Notes: generated from the sequence alone by a model not told the origin. DNA of 64,000 nt from Dugong dugon (GCA_030035585.1 CM057477.1:62973447-63037446), one strand, 5' to 3'; counted from the first letter of the stretch, positions 12,410 to 23,315 are shown. A program made the numbers and translations.

Positions 12410-13579
12410 AAACCCATGAAAAAGTTCACACCCAAAAAGTAACAATCTTTGTTGGTTACCAGGGATGGGAGGGGTTGGGGGGAGATACTAAACAGGCAAT
12501 AGATAAGTGGTATCTTGGGTAAAGGGTGAGAGAGTACACAATACTGGGGAAACCGGCACAACTTGTACAAGCAAAGGTCATGGAAGCTCCATAGACACAT
12601 CCAAACTCCCTGAGGGACTGAATTGCTTGGTGGAGGGCTGTGGGGACTATGGTCTTGGGGAACATCTAGCTCAATTGGCATAACATAGTTTATAAAGGCA
12701 ATGTTCTACATTCTACCTTGGTGAGTAGTGTCTGGGGTCTTAAAAGCCTGTGAGCAGCCATCTAAGATACTCCACTGGTCTCATCCCTTCGTGAGCAACG
12801 GAGAATGAAGACAACAGGACACGAGGAAAAAAGATTAGTCCAAAGGACTGATGGACCACAGCTACCAAAGCCTCCACCAGACTGAGTCCAGTACAGCTAG
12901 GTGGTGCCTAGCTACCACCACTGACTGCTCTGAGCAGGATCACAACAGAGGGTTCTGGACAGAGTTGGAGAAGGATGTAGAAGAAAATTCTAACTCACAA
13001 AAAAAAATAACAGATTTACTGGCCTAAAGGAGACTGGAGAAACCCTGAACGTATGGCCCCAGACACCCCTTTAGTTCAGTGGTGAAGTCACTTCCAAGGT
13101 TTACCGTTCAGTCATGGGGTAGACAGCCCCATAAAACCAAATGGGACTAATGAGGCACAGCAGTCAAGGGACAAGGGCTGGAAGGCAGAAGGGGATAGGA
13201 AAGCTGGTGATAGGAAACCCAAGGTTGAATAAGGATAGTGTTGATATGTTGTGAGGTTGTTAACCATTGTCACTGGGCAACATGTGTACTAACTGTTTAA
13301 TGAGAAACTATTTTGTTCTGTAAACCTTCATCTAAAGTGAGAATAACAGCATAATTGGAAGAGTGTAGTCAATGTCACTGAACTGTGCATGTAGACATTT
13401 TTGAAATGGTGTATCTTTGGCTATGTATATTTTCACCAAAAATAAAAAAAAGGTCGAGAAGGGAGAGGGTTGACATGTCTTGGGATTGTTAACCAATATC
13501 GTAAGACAATATGTGTACTACTGTTTCATGAGAAACTATTTGTTCTGTAAGCCTTCACCTGAAGTACAATAAAATAAAA
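12410..13579 (+). other. L1 3' UTR with duplicated terminus
   Basis: Non-coding. An A-run at about 13001-13009 sits at the position where the copy at 42787-43412 has 22 T on its + strand. The last ~130 bp (13452-13579) repeat the segment 13213-13330 with clear similarity (TTGTTAACCA, TGTGTACTA, TGAGAAACTATTTTGTTCTG). The two units are separated by an A-rich tract at 13435-13452. An AATAAA lies at 13568-13573. Confidence 0.85.
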
Positions 13580-13609
13580 ATTTATATAATTCCAAAGTTA
13601 AAACTTTGA

Positions 13610-14400
13610 ACATTCTTGCTCTGATCCCTATTGCTTCCACCCTGTTTCCCCCATAGTCTATTGGTAATAATTTTCATTAATTTCTGGTTCATTGTTCCTG
13701 TTTCTTCAATAAAAAATAATGAAATACAATACATATTTTAAATATTTCTTTCTTTATATACAAAAGATGGCACACTATATACATTTTTTTTCTCTTAACA
13801 ATATATATGGGAAATCACTCCACTCAGTTCATAAAGATCTTCCTCAGTTTACTGGGTTGCATAGTATCCCACTGGGTGAACGTTCTGTAGTTTATTCAAC
13901 TAGTCTTCTAAGGATGGACATTTAGGTTGTTTCCACATTTTTCTATTACAAAACTGCCACCGTGAAAAACCTTGTACATATATTGTTTCAAATATATGGA
14001 GTTCTAATTTCAGGGAAAGGAGCCCTGGAGTTGCAATGGTTGAAGTGCTCAGCTGCTAACCAAAAGGTTGGTAGTTCGAGCCCATCAGCTGCTTCACAGG
14101 ATAAAAGACCTGGAAATCTGCTCCTATAAACTGTATGGTGCAGTTGTACTCTGTCCTATAGGGTTGGTATGAGTCGGAATCAACTCTATGGCATACAACA
14201 ACAAAAATTTCAGGGTAAATTCCTAGAAGTGGCATTGCCAGTTGAAGGGGTAAATGTATAGGTGGTTTGGTTAGATATTGCCAAATTCCTTGCCATTGGG
14301 TTTTGGTAAAATATTTTAACATACAATATTCTCTTGCTTTTTAGTAATTTTATATTTCCTACAGATTTTTGAATACCCTTAGAACACAATCTATTTCTCA
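13610..14400 (-). mobile_element. old L1 fragment, antisense
   Basis: Blocks ATAGTATCCCACTGGGTGAA, GGATGGACATTTAGGTTG and AAATTCCTAGAAGTGGCATT match antisense older L1 sequence. It is split by the AfroSINE at 14016-14205. Confidence 0.65.
14016..14205 (+). mobile_element. AfroSINE, form A
   Basis: Complete, from GGAGCCCTGG (14020) to an ACAACAAC-type tail. TSD AATTTCAGGG at 14006-14015 and 14206-14215. The box B remnant GTAGTTCGAGCCC is visible. Confidence 0.93.
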
Positions 14401-15020
14401 TTTATTCTTATATGTTCTGTTGTGGATTGAATTGTGTCCCCCTAAAATATGTGACAACTTGGCTAGCCCATGATTCCAAGTATTGTGTGGTTGTCCTCTA
14501 TTTTGTGATCTAATTATCCTATGTATTGTAAATCCTAACTTCTATGATGTTAATGAGGCAGTAGTAGAGGCAGTTATGTTAATAACGCAGCACACAATCT
14601 ATAGGATTAGGTTATATCTTGAGTCAGTCTCTTTTGAGATATAAAAGCAAGAAGGGAGCAGAGAGGAGAAGGACCTCATACTACCAAGAAAGAAGAGCCA
14701 GGAATGGAGCTTATCCTTTGGACCTGGGGTCCCTATGCTGAGAAACTCCTACACTCAGGGGAGCATGGATGACAAGAACCTTCTCCCAAAGCTGCCAGAG
14801 AGAGAAAGGTTTCCCCTGGAGCTGGTGCTCTGAATTCAGATTTCTAGCCTCCTAGACTGTGAGAGAATATATTTCTGTAGGTTAAAACCATTCACTTGTG
14901 GTATTTCTGTTATAGCAGCACTAGATAACTAAGATGTGTTCTGTGACACCTAACATACTGTGTTGTTCATAGAAGATGCTCATTGAGTGCTCAGTGAATG
15001 AGTAAATGAATGAATGGTTA
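14380..15020 (+). repeat. L2/MIR-type 3' end split by an LTR
   Basis: Joining 14380-14412 to 14942-15020 gives the order seen in L2/MIR 3' ends (CTATTTCTCATTTATTC, then GACACCTAACATACTG, GATGCTCATTGAGTGC and GAATGAATGG). The solo LTR accounts for the gap. Confidence 0.5.
14418..14936 (+). mobile_element. solo LTR, MaLR (ERVL-type)
   Basis: Begins TGTTGTGGATTGAATTGTGT and ends CACTAGATAACTAAGATG, where the terminal CA has changed. TSD TGTTC at 14413-14417 and 14937-14941. ATATAAAAG near 14639 is a TATA-like box. Same family as 11911, 21279, 44580 and 51304. Confidence 0.92.
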
Positions 15021-15189
15021 TTATTTTCCACAATACCAGCATTGCTAACCCACTTGACAGGAAAATGGGACTAAACTAAGGTAAGAACATTTTTGAAGGC
15101 CACTCTACAAGTTAGCACAGAGAAGATAAAGGGTTGGCAGGCAGGCAAGAAAAGGGGGATGGTAACCCTGAACTTCCGAAACAGCAACC

Positions 15190-15317
15190 AAAGCACATTT
15201 GATTAACATCCATAATGTGCCAGGCAAGGTTTTGCCAGTTATGTGTAGACCAACAAAGAGTTTTAAGATGATGTTATGGAACTCAGGGAGCTTACAATTT
15301 AGTTGTATAAGGATACA

Positions 15318-15363
<46 letters not shown>

Positions 15364-15690
15364 GCAGTGTGCCGTAAAGATCAATGGAGAATGCAAATGT
15401 TAATGCAATATGAGGTGGGATGGGGGAAGAACTGCAGTTTGGAGGAGGAGCATGAGGATGTATCCTTCAAACTCCATTGAAGTCTTGAGACTGGATTCAG
15501 ATGAGGCAGGGTTCAGATAAGAAGAGGACCTGAGGAACAAATACGAGAATATATATGGTATGTTCAAGGAACAGTAAGTAGATCAGTCTAGCTGGAGCAG
15601 GAGGGGTCATAAAGGAAAACAGTGGGTATGAGAACTCATACTTTGAGGCCAGATTTGGGGTAAGCCATGAATGCCCTGTAAAGAAATAGA
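15190..15690. repeat. ancient interspersed-repeat-like segment, family uncertain
   Basis: Phrases such as AATGTGCCAGGCAAGG, AACTCAGGGAGCTTACAATT and CAGTCTAGCTGGAGCAGG follow the order of a very old dispersed mammalian repeat. I cannot name it with confidence. The CA tract at 15321 interrupts it. Confidence 0.35.
15321..15358. repeat. (CA)19 microsatellite
   Basis: Nineteen uninterrupted CA units followed by AAA. Likely length-polymorphic. Confidence 0.98.
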
Positions 15691-16640
15691 GTAGGCCATG
15701 GCAGCTATAGTTTTAGTTTGCACAGCATGCTTTCTCATCCTCGTTTCTTGTTTCTTTGGAAAAGTCCATCCCCACTTCATATAGTCATGGGGAGTCTGTG
15801 AAAATGGGGTCAATCACCTTCCCCACCTTCAAAGGGTTGAACATGCGTCAATCAAAGGACTTCAACTTCTGATCACAGTTACTGTGTAGAGATGAACACT
15901 CTGCCAAAGCAAGAACACTCAGAATCGTCACCAGGATTTATTTGTATATGGACATAGGGAGAGAGAAGTCCTCTTCACCGAGACTGCTGAGCTGGGAGGG
16001 TGTGGGTGTGGGGCAGTGAGTAGCGATATTGCTAGCCTCGTGGTGAGAGCCAGCTTGCAGAATGAAGCTTTGCGGAGACAGACAGAGCTCTGGGTATCAT
16101 TTGTGATTCTGGGTCCACCCTTGCCGGAAGCAAAAACCCACTCCTGGATTTGCCAGTTATGTGTAAACCAACAAATTCTCTCTTCGTCTAAGCTGGTTTG
16201 AGATTGGTATCTTGACACTTTCATCTGTAAGAAGCTTGACTGAGACTTGGATTCCATCCCACAGATCAAAGCTTTCTAAATTGGTTTCCTTTGATCAATG
16301 GTCCTAGAGATCCTCCAAAAAAGGAATTTCGTGGTAAAACTAGTTTAGGAATACTGCCTCCCATAGCATCCTTTGCATGTTCATTAGTACATCAAGATAT
16401 TAAATTCTATAAGAAATCCTACTGTGATGTAACAGCTTAACTGTGTTAAAAACCTTCCAGATCCCCCCAGACACACTGTCCCTTCTCCCAACCCTGCTCT
16501 GTGCCCTCGGAGGCTGACCTCTATGCGCTGTATCAACGGGCAAATTTGCCTTTTGACTTCAGCTAGGCTTAGCTATAGAGGGGCAGAAGGAGGTCAGAGG
16601 GAGGGAGCAGTGTGAGATGGACATATTTATTCCCTTGGCT
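15691..16640. other. stretch without gene
   Basis: Short open frames on both strands lack any domain. 16080-16260 (CTGGGTCCACCCTTGCCGG, then TAAGCTGGTTTGAGATTGG) has the feel of an old dispersed element, but I cannot assign it. Confidence 0.35.
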
Positions 16641-17259
16641 CTGCCCTGCTGAGTCACCCCTCAACTAAATGTCACAGCTCCTGCCAGGTGTCCCTCTCCA
16701 AGTACAGTAATAGCCTTTCTTTCCCTCCTCCTTCAGGCCTAGGGAGGGTAAAGGCTCCCTGCTGTTAGCAGCCTTGGCCACTGTACTCTCCTTTGTGGTT
16801 ACCCCAAACCCTGCCCATATCTTTGTAAAAAACAAACAAACAATAATTCTCATTGCAACCCTATAGGACAGAGTAGAACTGCCCCACAGGGTTTCCAAGG
16901 AGCAGCTGGTGGATTCGAACTGCCAGCCTTTTGGTAGCAGCTGAGCTCTTAACCACCAGAGCTCCACCTTTGTAAAGAATCACTTACTAAGCTCTGCTGA
17001 AATGATTCACTTTGAGTGTGCCGTCTGTTTCCCTAGGACCCTGATTATCATTGATACTTGTTTGTTTATTAATTTTCATCCATTAGTTCATTAATTTCTA
17101 AATTTATTAAACACATACTTTTTTTTTTCAATTGAGGAACACCTAACAATGCCGCACAGAAGTTTTGACCATATACTTTGGTAAATGCCTTCATTGGCAG
17201 TAGCTTTGGCTCTGGATAATGGAAAGATGAAGATAGCCTGATAGTTTTTCCATTCTTAA
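16641..17259 (+). repeat. ancient LTR-like remnant (ERVL-type?)
   Basis: 16690-16820 and 16970-17045 join into a text typical of an old mammalian LTR end (AATAGCCTTTCTTTCCCTCC, CTCCCTGCTGTTAGCAGCC, CCTTTGTGGTTACCCCAAAC, GTGTGCCGTCTGTTTCCC). It is interrupted by an AfroSINE. 17046-17259 is unassigned. The family assignment is a guess. Confidence 0.35.
16830..16967 (-). mobile_element. AfroSINE, form A, shortened
   Basis: Runs from the CAACCCTATAGGACAGAGTA block to the head (GAGCTCC). TSD CTTTGTAAA at 16821-16829 and 16968-16976. The middle part between TTTCCAAGGAGCAGC and the head is shortened relative to other copies. Confidence 0.9.
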
Positions 17260-17469
17260 ACCAAAAACCAGTTGTCATTAAGTCAATGCCAACTCACAGT
17301 GACTCCATGAGTGTCTGAGTAGAACTGTGCTCCATAGGATTTTCAATGGCTGATTTTTCATAAGTAGATCTCCAGGTCTTTCTTCCGCAGTGTCTTTGGG
17401 TAGACTCTAATTACTAACATTTTAATTAGCAGCTGAGCCTGTTAATTCTTTACACCACTCAGGGACTCC
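17260..17469 (-). mobile_element. AfroSINE, form B
   Basis: Complete minus-strand copy ending at the head in CAGGGACTCC. It is diverged, and no clear TSD could be picked out by eye. Confidence 0.85.
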
Positions 17470-17538
17470 ACAATAAATGCTAGGTATTATTTTACAAATG
17501 GGAAACTGGGACCTGGACATGCAAAGTGCCTGTCTAAG

Positions 17539-18012
17539 CAGCGGTGTCATGCAGTGCAGTAACTCATGGTGTCATCCCCCTCCGTGCTAATTACCACAAT
17601 ATTGTAGCTAAAACACCAGAAAAGTTGATAAAATCAGCCACTATAAACAACACTGGCAACAGTGGTAACAACAGCGCATGCTCGTACCGTGTCCAGATGA
17701 AATCACGTGATTCAAACAATCACTGTAACTGGGTAATAATGACAGCTCTGACTCAAGTGCATTAGAAGATTCAAATAATAAATTAGCTAGAGTTTTAGAC
17801 TTACAGGTATGTTGATACATGTAAGCTGGGCTTCAAACAAATTTTTGTTGTTATAACTAATTACAGGGATAATTTTATAAAAAATAATAAATTTCTGCTG
17901 AAACACTGCACAAAAATTTTATAGGCAGTTATTTTGGTGTCACCCCCTGACAGTGTCACCCGGTGTGGTCTGCATCCCCTGCACCCTCCACACCCCTTTA
18001 GTGATGCCACTG
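17539..18012. mobile_element. non-autonomous hAT transposon
   Basis: The left end reads CAGCGGTGTCATG and the reverse complement of the right end reads CAGTGGCATCAC, a hAT-style CAGyGGyrTCA inverted repeat. Flanked by an 8-bp TSD, TGTCTAAG (17531-17538) and TGTCTAAA (18013-18020), 7 of 8 identical. A GTGTCACCCCCTGACAGTGT block inside the right end is typical of such elements. No transposase frame is present in 474 bp. Confidence 0.82.
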
Positions 18013-18020
18013 TGTCTAAA

Positions 18021-18367
18021 CCCACATAGTTAGGTAGCAGCAAATTGGCCAAAAAAAACCCCCAAGTATATTCACTTCAACTCCTATGTATACCTTCAAT
18101 GCACAGTCTTCCACTGCTTAAGAGAACAGTTAGTATTGTGGCTTTAACTGAGTAGCATTTTGTGTGATTTTTGCTTTACTGCTATCTACTGCTGGGGCCT
18201 TGGATTTGAGGAGTGGACCCTTTGTGGTTTTTTTCCATCTACAGTTAATGGAGATAGGTTGTATCTTAAAGCCCACAATCCAGCAAACTCTCCCTCCTTT
18301 TATGTACAAAATTAAAATTCTCTGTTTAAAAATGGTATGAATTACATAATTTATTTGTGTAAGATAT
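18021..18367. other. stretch without gene
   Basis: AT-rich. Nothing recognised. Confidence 0.4.
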
Positions 18368-18369
18368 TA

Positions 18370-18540
18370 CAGTGAAACCCGTGAGAACTGGAACTTGATG
18401 GGACTGCCTTGTTTCTGGGGGTCTTGAAAGTTCTCCTCCTTTGACAGGGTGCAGTCTTACCACTTTTCTATCACTTGGTTTAGGGGAAAATGTTTGAATT
18501 TTCCTTCTCTGACAGGTTCTGGCTTTTGCAGGTTTTACTG
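18370..18540. mobile_element. Tc1/mariner-type (pogo/Tigger-like) MITE
   Basis: 171 bp bounded by CAGTGAAACCCGTGAGAAC on the left and, reverse-complemented, CAGTAAAACCTGCAAAAGCC on the right. TA dinucleotides lie directly outside at 18368-18369 and 18541-18542, as expected for a TA target duplication. No open frame. Confidence 0.8.
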
Positions 18541-18545
18541 TATAT

Positions 18546-18752
18546 GTTGTTATTGTTGTTCTGTGCTATTGAGTCGATTCTGACTCATAGTGATCCCATG
18601 TGACAGAATACAACTGCTCCACAGGGTTTCCTAAGCTGTAATCTTTACTGACGCAGATCATTAGGTCTTTCTCCTGCAGAGCCGCTGGTTGGATTTGAAC
18701 CGCCAACCTTTCAGTTAGCAGCGGAGCACTTAACTGCTTACATCACCAGACC
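18546..18752 (-). mobile_element. AfroSINE, form A-like
   Basis: Starts with a TTGTTATTGTTGTT tail complement, then GAGTCGATTCTGACTCATAG, and ends near the head at CACCAGACCTC. It has a longer CATGTGACAGAATACAACTG segment than the typical form A. It lies 5 bp after the MITE. Confidence 0.87.
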
Positions 18753-19218
18753 TCATTAAGATACTATTTAAGAATAGTAATTGAGGAGCAAAATGTAAAG
18801 GATCAGGCTACTAGAACACCTCTACTTTCTATTCCCAGAAACACTGTGTGCACAACTGTTATCATATGACCCTTGCATTAATTTTCAATTCCTTTCCTCT
18901 CAGCTGTGGGATCTTCTCCTTATGTGCATCTCCTAATACCTGTCATTCTGGTTGCAAATTGTTTCCCTCTCTTTTTGAACAGACTGAATGTGAAGCCTGC
19001 TGCAGAACGATTGGTTTCTTCACAGGTTGCATGGATGAAATACACACCATTTCTGCCCATAACTACACTTATCCTGGTGACACTAGCCAAAACTGATAAA
19101 GTATATTAGACTACTATTTTCTCATATAATAAATGACCATGACTTTTTACACATCAGCATGCTGCTTACCAAACTTCCTGTCTCTCAACGTGTTGAAAAA
19201 TCAATCATGAGCTAAACT
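18753..19218. other. stretch without gene
   Basis: An 82-aa frame at 18848-19096 is cysteine-containing but matches nothing I recognise and has no splice or start context. No repeat is assigned. Confidence 0.35.
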
Positions 19219-19258
19219 GGGGAAGCAGTGATGGTTCAGTGGTAGAATTCTAGCCTTC

Positions 19259-19930
19259 TGTCTTAAGCTGGGTTCTCTAGAGAGGCAAAACCAGTAAAGC
19301 ATATAAATATATATAGAGAGAGATTTATATCAAGAAAACAGCTCACAAAACTGTAGAGGCTAAAATGTCCCAAGTCTGTGGATCAGGGTAGAGGCCTCTC
19401 CCAATTCACAGAGCTGTAGAAGCTGGTGAACCCAAGGTTGGCAGGTCAGAGAGGGGCTCCCGTTCACAGGCTGTAAAGGTCAATGAATTCCAATATCAGC
19501 AGAAAAGAACACAAGGTTTCTCCTGATTCATGTAGCTGCAGGGGCTGGCGAACCCAAGATCAGCAGGTCGGGGAACCAGACTCTTGCTTGCAGGCTGAGA
19601 AGATTGACTAATTCCAAGATCAACAGGTAAGCTGCTAGCTCAAGTTCCAAGAACTGGAGGTGAGACAGCAAGAGGCAGCTGCTGAGTCTGGAACAAGCCA
19701 AAAACCTTGGCAAGGCGAGCAGGCAGAAAGTAACCAGCAGAAGGCAGAGAGATTAAACTGAGGGAGTGGTGAGCTGCCACAGGCCCTGCCTCCACCAGTA
19801 CCGCTCAGCAGATTCCATCTTGGGGGTGATCACATATCAAATTTCAACAGGGAAGTGATCACAACATTATACAACTCGTAAACACTGAGAATAATGGCCT
19901 AGCCAAGTTGACTTACAATCTTAACCATCA
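19259..19930 (-). mobile_element. ERV-L (MLT2-like) LTR, minus strand
   Basis: Begins TGTCTTAAGC on + and ends TTAACCATCA, the complement of a TGATGGTTAA-type LTR start. GGTTCTCTAGAGAGGCAAAA and a TATATATAGAGAGAG tract match the family of the solo LTR at 37976-38546. It is the 3' LTR of the remnant that follows to the right. Confidence 0.85.
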
Positions 19931-21278
19931 TAGTCCACCCCTTGTCAACTTGGCACCTGTACACATCTCCTGAAACCATACATAATCTCCGAATAAAGAT
20001 AATTACAAAGTCATACCTGCGCCTAGCATGATACAACTAACACACGTACAGTTGAAAACGCACTAGCCCCATTTACATATTATAGTTTATAAGTGAAGGA
20101 AACAAAAATATTAGATGCACATATACAAAACAGAAATACTCAGCAACTACAATCCATGTTTCTGCAACTGGTCACGTGGCCATAACTGGTATTTAGAACT
20201 ACCTTCTTCTACCACCCATTCCGTATTCCCTTTGTCCTCAGCAAACACCTCAGCTGGTCATGGTTCTTTGCCTGGTGGGGTGACCCAAACCTTCAATCCT
20301 GAAGTGTCTGGGCCATTAGTAGTCATGTGAGAATTGGGTTGCTGTAATTTTCCATTGACTGTAATCACAGGACATGGTAATACTAAGAGACGCCCTAAAG
20401 GATCTCCAGAATTCCAGACATAATCTTCTTTATCTTCTTTATGTAATATCAATCCAATTTCCTCTTGGTAATCAGGATCAACGACACCAGCCAGTATGGT
20501 AACTCCCTTCTTTACCTGTTGATCCAGAGGCATAAGGAGCCCAAAGTGGTCAGGTGGCATTCTTAGCTTCCAGCTCAATGGAATCAGTGATGTGTCTCCA
20601 GATGGGAGCATTCCTCCCTTTGGAACTAAGACCTCTAGGCCTGTAGAGCATAAGGTCGAGAGGACAGGAAGCTAATATCTTGCCAGTGGGTCACTAGGGG
20701 TAATGGTGAGTGGTGCCACTCCTGTTTCCACGCCTTGATTCCTGGAGCCATGAATCCTGGCTATGGAAGAAACAGCACCATATTTTGGACGCTGGTTTAG
20801 AGCATATACAGCCTCCTAGAGGATGTTGCCCCAACCCTGCAAGGTATTGCCACCTAGCTGTTGCCGTAATTGTGTCTTTAGAAGATCATTCCATCGTTCT
20901 ATTAACCAGCTGCTTCAGGATGATGGCGAACATGGTAAGACCAGTGAATTCCATGAGCATGGGCCCACTGCCATACTTCATTTGCTGTGAAGTGAGTCCC
21001 TTGATCTGATGCAATGCTGTGTGGGATACCATGACGGTGGACAAGGCATTCTGTAAGCCCACAGATTGTAGTTTTGGCAGAAGCTTTGAGTGCAAGGAAG
21101 GCAAATCCATATCTAGAGTAAGTGTCTATTCCGGTAAGGGCAAAACACTGCCCTTTCCATGATGGAAGTGGTCCAATGTAATCAACTTGCCACCAGGTTG
21201 CTGGCTGATCACCTCGAGGGATGGTGCTATATCAGGGACTCAGTCTTGGTCTCTGAGATTGGGCACTCAGCAGTGGAA
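19931..21278 (-). pseudogene. ERV-L pol remnant: integrase end and dUTPase
   Basis: An old endogenous-retrovirus copy, defective. Read on the minus strand, the right side (open piece 20886-21110 plus neighbouring frames up to about 21200) resembles the catalytic and C-terminal part of a retroviral integrase. Further downstream the 117-aa piece 20258-20611 resembles a dUTPase, with GVVDPDYQEEIGLIL as the clearest motif. Integrase followed by dUTPase next to the 3' LTR, with no envelope gene, is the ERV-L order. The frames are broken by several stops and shifts, and everything upstream (gag, protease, RT, 5' LTR) is absent. It cannot encode a working product. Confidence 0.78.
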
Positions 21279-21792
21279 TGTCATCGTTTGAATTATGTCC
21301 CCCAAAAAGTGTGTGTATCAGTTTGGCTGGGCCATAATTCCCAGAATCGTGTGGTTGGCCTCCATTTTGTGATTGTAATTTTATGTTAAAGAGGATTAGG
21401 GTGGCATTGTAACACCACCCTTACCCAGGTCACATCACTGATCCAATGTAAAGGGATTTTCCCTAGGGCGTGGCCTGCACCACATTTTACCTTACAAAAG
21501 ATAAAAGAAAAGGGAAGCAAGCAGAGAATGGGGATCTCATAACATCAAGAAAGCAGCGCAGGGAGCAGAACGAGTCCTTTGGACATGAGGTTCCTGTGCT
21601 AAGATGCTCCCAGACCAAGGGAAGACTAATGACAAGGACCTTCCTCCAGAGCTGATGGAGAAAGCCTTCCCCTGGAGCTGATGCCCTGAATTTGGACTTG
21701 TAGCCTGCTGGACTGTGAGAAAATAAATTTCTCTTTTTAAAAGTCATCCACTTGTGGTATTTCTGTTAGAGCAGCACTAGATGACTAAGACA
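21279..21792 (+). mobile_element. MaLR-type LTR, plus strand
   Basis: Begins TGTCATCGTTTGAATTATGT and ends GATGACTAAGACA, intact TG..CA ends. The 5 bases before it (TGGAA) do not match the 5 after it (CCTTC), but CCTTC does match the bases before 19259. AAAATAAATT near the end is a polyadenylation-like signal. Confidence 0.9.
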
Positions 21793-22105
21793 CCTTCCAT
21801 GCAGGAGACCTGGGTCCCATTCCCAGCCAAGGCACCTTATGCACAGCCACCACTCATCTGTTAGTGGAGGCTTGGGTGCTACTGTGATACTGAACAGGTT
21901 TCAGCAGAGCTGCTAGAGTAAGACAGACTAGGAAGAGAGGCCTAGTAATCAACTTGCAAAGATCAGTCAATAAACATCCTATGGATTATCATGATCAGAT
22001 CCACAGCTGATCATGGGTTGGTGCAGGACCAGATAGTGTTTCATTCCATTGTGTCTGGGGTCACCATGAGTTGCGGGCTGACTGGATGGTAGCTAACAAC
22101 AACAG

Positions 22106-23199
22106 CGAAGGTTACCTCTCCTCAATAAAGAGATTGAGAATTCTGTTTTAAATGCTGGGTGGATCCTTGGGAAATAACAGTCTCTGTTTTATCACTTTAA
22201 AATGACAGGTTACCCAGCAAAAACAGTGGGAAAAAAGAAAGAAAAAAGAATAAGGATGAGTGAATTCTGAGAACTCAACAGATTTTTCTATTCTCTTCTA
22301 TCATCCCACGACAACTTGTGTCACAGAAATGTCTGTCTTCAAAATTGCAAAGGATATTGAAATATCTTTTCTTGAATCAGAAACTTGGAAGCAATTATTT
22401 CTAGGGTAAAGCCATCAGGAAATTAAACTAGTATCACCATTTTACAGGTTAGCTTTATTTTATTTTATTCTTATTTTTGAGGACCTGATGCCCCTTCTCC
22501 CAACAACCTTTCCTCTATATCAGATACACAACACTATTTTGAAGTTGAATGGGTGGGGGGAAAGGAATCTTCAGAGCTCAGAATTAGCCCTGTTATCAGT
22601 GTCCCCTCCAAGCACAGTTAAAGAAGTCCCCAGGGGCGACCAGGGCTGGCTAGAGGGTAGTCCTGCGGGCTCTCTTTCATTAGCTGGCAATTTCTAAAGC
22701 ACCTGCCTATTTTTCCAGACTTCAAGAGTGGTCACATCAGCCAAATCCTTTCTTTGTTTTCCATAATCCTGTGATAAAGACCCCTGTTGATGAGCACAAA
22801 ATATAGTGTGCCCTGCCTTCTGCATGTTTTCTGTTTCTTGATCTCAAAACGGGGATTGATCCACCAGTTCTTTGGCTTTCTAACTGCTCAGTGATGGGGC
22901 TGGATAGGAGAAGGGAAAGAGGGAGGTGTCTTTTAGCTGCAGAAAACCTTTATGTGCCTCCAACAGAAGTTCCAGGCCTGACTTCTGTCCACTTTAGGGT
23001 CTGTACAGGGCTTTAGGGGATTCATGAGCCCCCTAAAATCAAATACAGAACTGTGCACATGAATGAGGTGCATTCGCAGGAAAGAAGTTCCATAGCTTTC
23101 ATAGGATCTGTTACTTTAAGAGCTACTACTTCATAAAAGGTTTTCTTAATTTAAAAATAAGCTAACAAACAAATAACCCTAATGTAATAATTGGCTCCA
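22106..23199. other. stretch without gene
   Basis: No supported frame. 23010-23125 (GATTCATGAGCCCCCTAAAA and nearby) faintly resembles an old DNA transposon. Otherwise unassigned single-copy DNA. Confidence 0.35.
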
Positions 23200-23315
23200 T
23201 GGGAGGAAGATGTGTCAGTCTGCTTCCATAAAGATTTATAGCCTTGGAAACCCTATGGGGCAGTTCTACTCAGTCCTATAGGGTTGCTATCATTCGGAAT
23301 TGGCTTTTTGTTTGG
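23200..23315 (+). mobile_element. AfroSINE, form A, 5' truncated
   Basis: Contains GTCAGTCTGCTTCCATAAAG, CCCTATGGGGCAGTTCTACT and a GGCTTTTTGTTTGG tail. The tRNA-like head is missing. Confidence 0.88.

Larger units (their letters stand above)
5085..13579 (+). mobile_element. full-length L1 LINE
   Basis: Holds all L1 parts in order: 5' UTR (5085-6720), broken ORF1 (6721-7647), spacer (7648-8107), broken ORF2 (8108-12409) and a long 3' UTR ending in an A-rich tail. About 8.0 kb remains after removing the nested LTR at 11911-12395. A probable TSD, ATTTATATA, lies at 5076-5084 and 13580-13588. Several frameshifts and stops make it inactive. Its 3' UTR is shared with the copies at 23362-25417 and 42787-43412, so it belongs to one lineage-specific L1 group. 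Confidence 0.95.
19219..22105 (+). mobile_element. tRNA-Gly/RTE SINE split by an LTR composite
   Basis: Left part 19219-19258 is a tRNA-Gly-like head (GTTCAGTGGTAGAATTC, containing box A). Right part 21793-22105 starts CCTTCCATGCAGGAGACC, continues the tRNA with a box B-like GGGTCCCATTCCC, then an RTE 5'-derived body and an RTE 3' tail ending AACAACAACAG. CCTTC occurs at both break points (19254-19258 and 21793-21797), once in the tRNA sequence and once as duplication. Confidence 0.9.

Noticed and set aside
15105..15480. Frames through the (CA)n tract giving long CVCV or HTHT runs
   Set aside because: Microsatellite translation, no coding signal.
19219..19258. Possible tRNA-Gly gene (also 26259-26325 and 40869-40903)
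   Set aside because: Each is the head of a SINE or RTE fusion, with broken cloverleaf or missing 3' half and no acceptor stem pairing.
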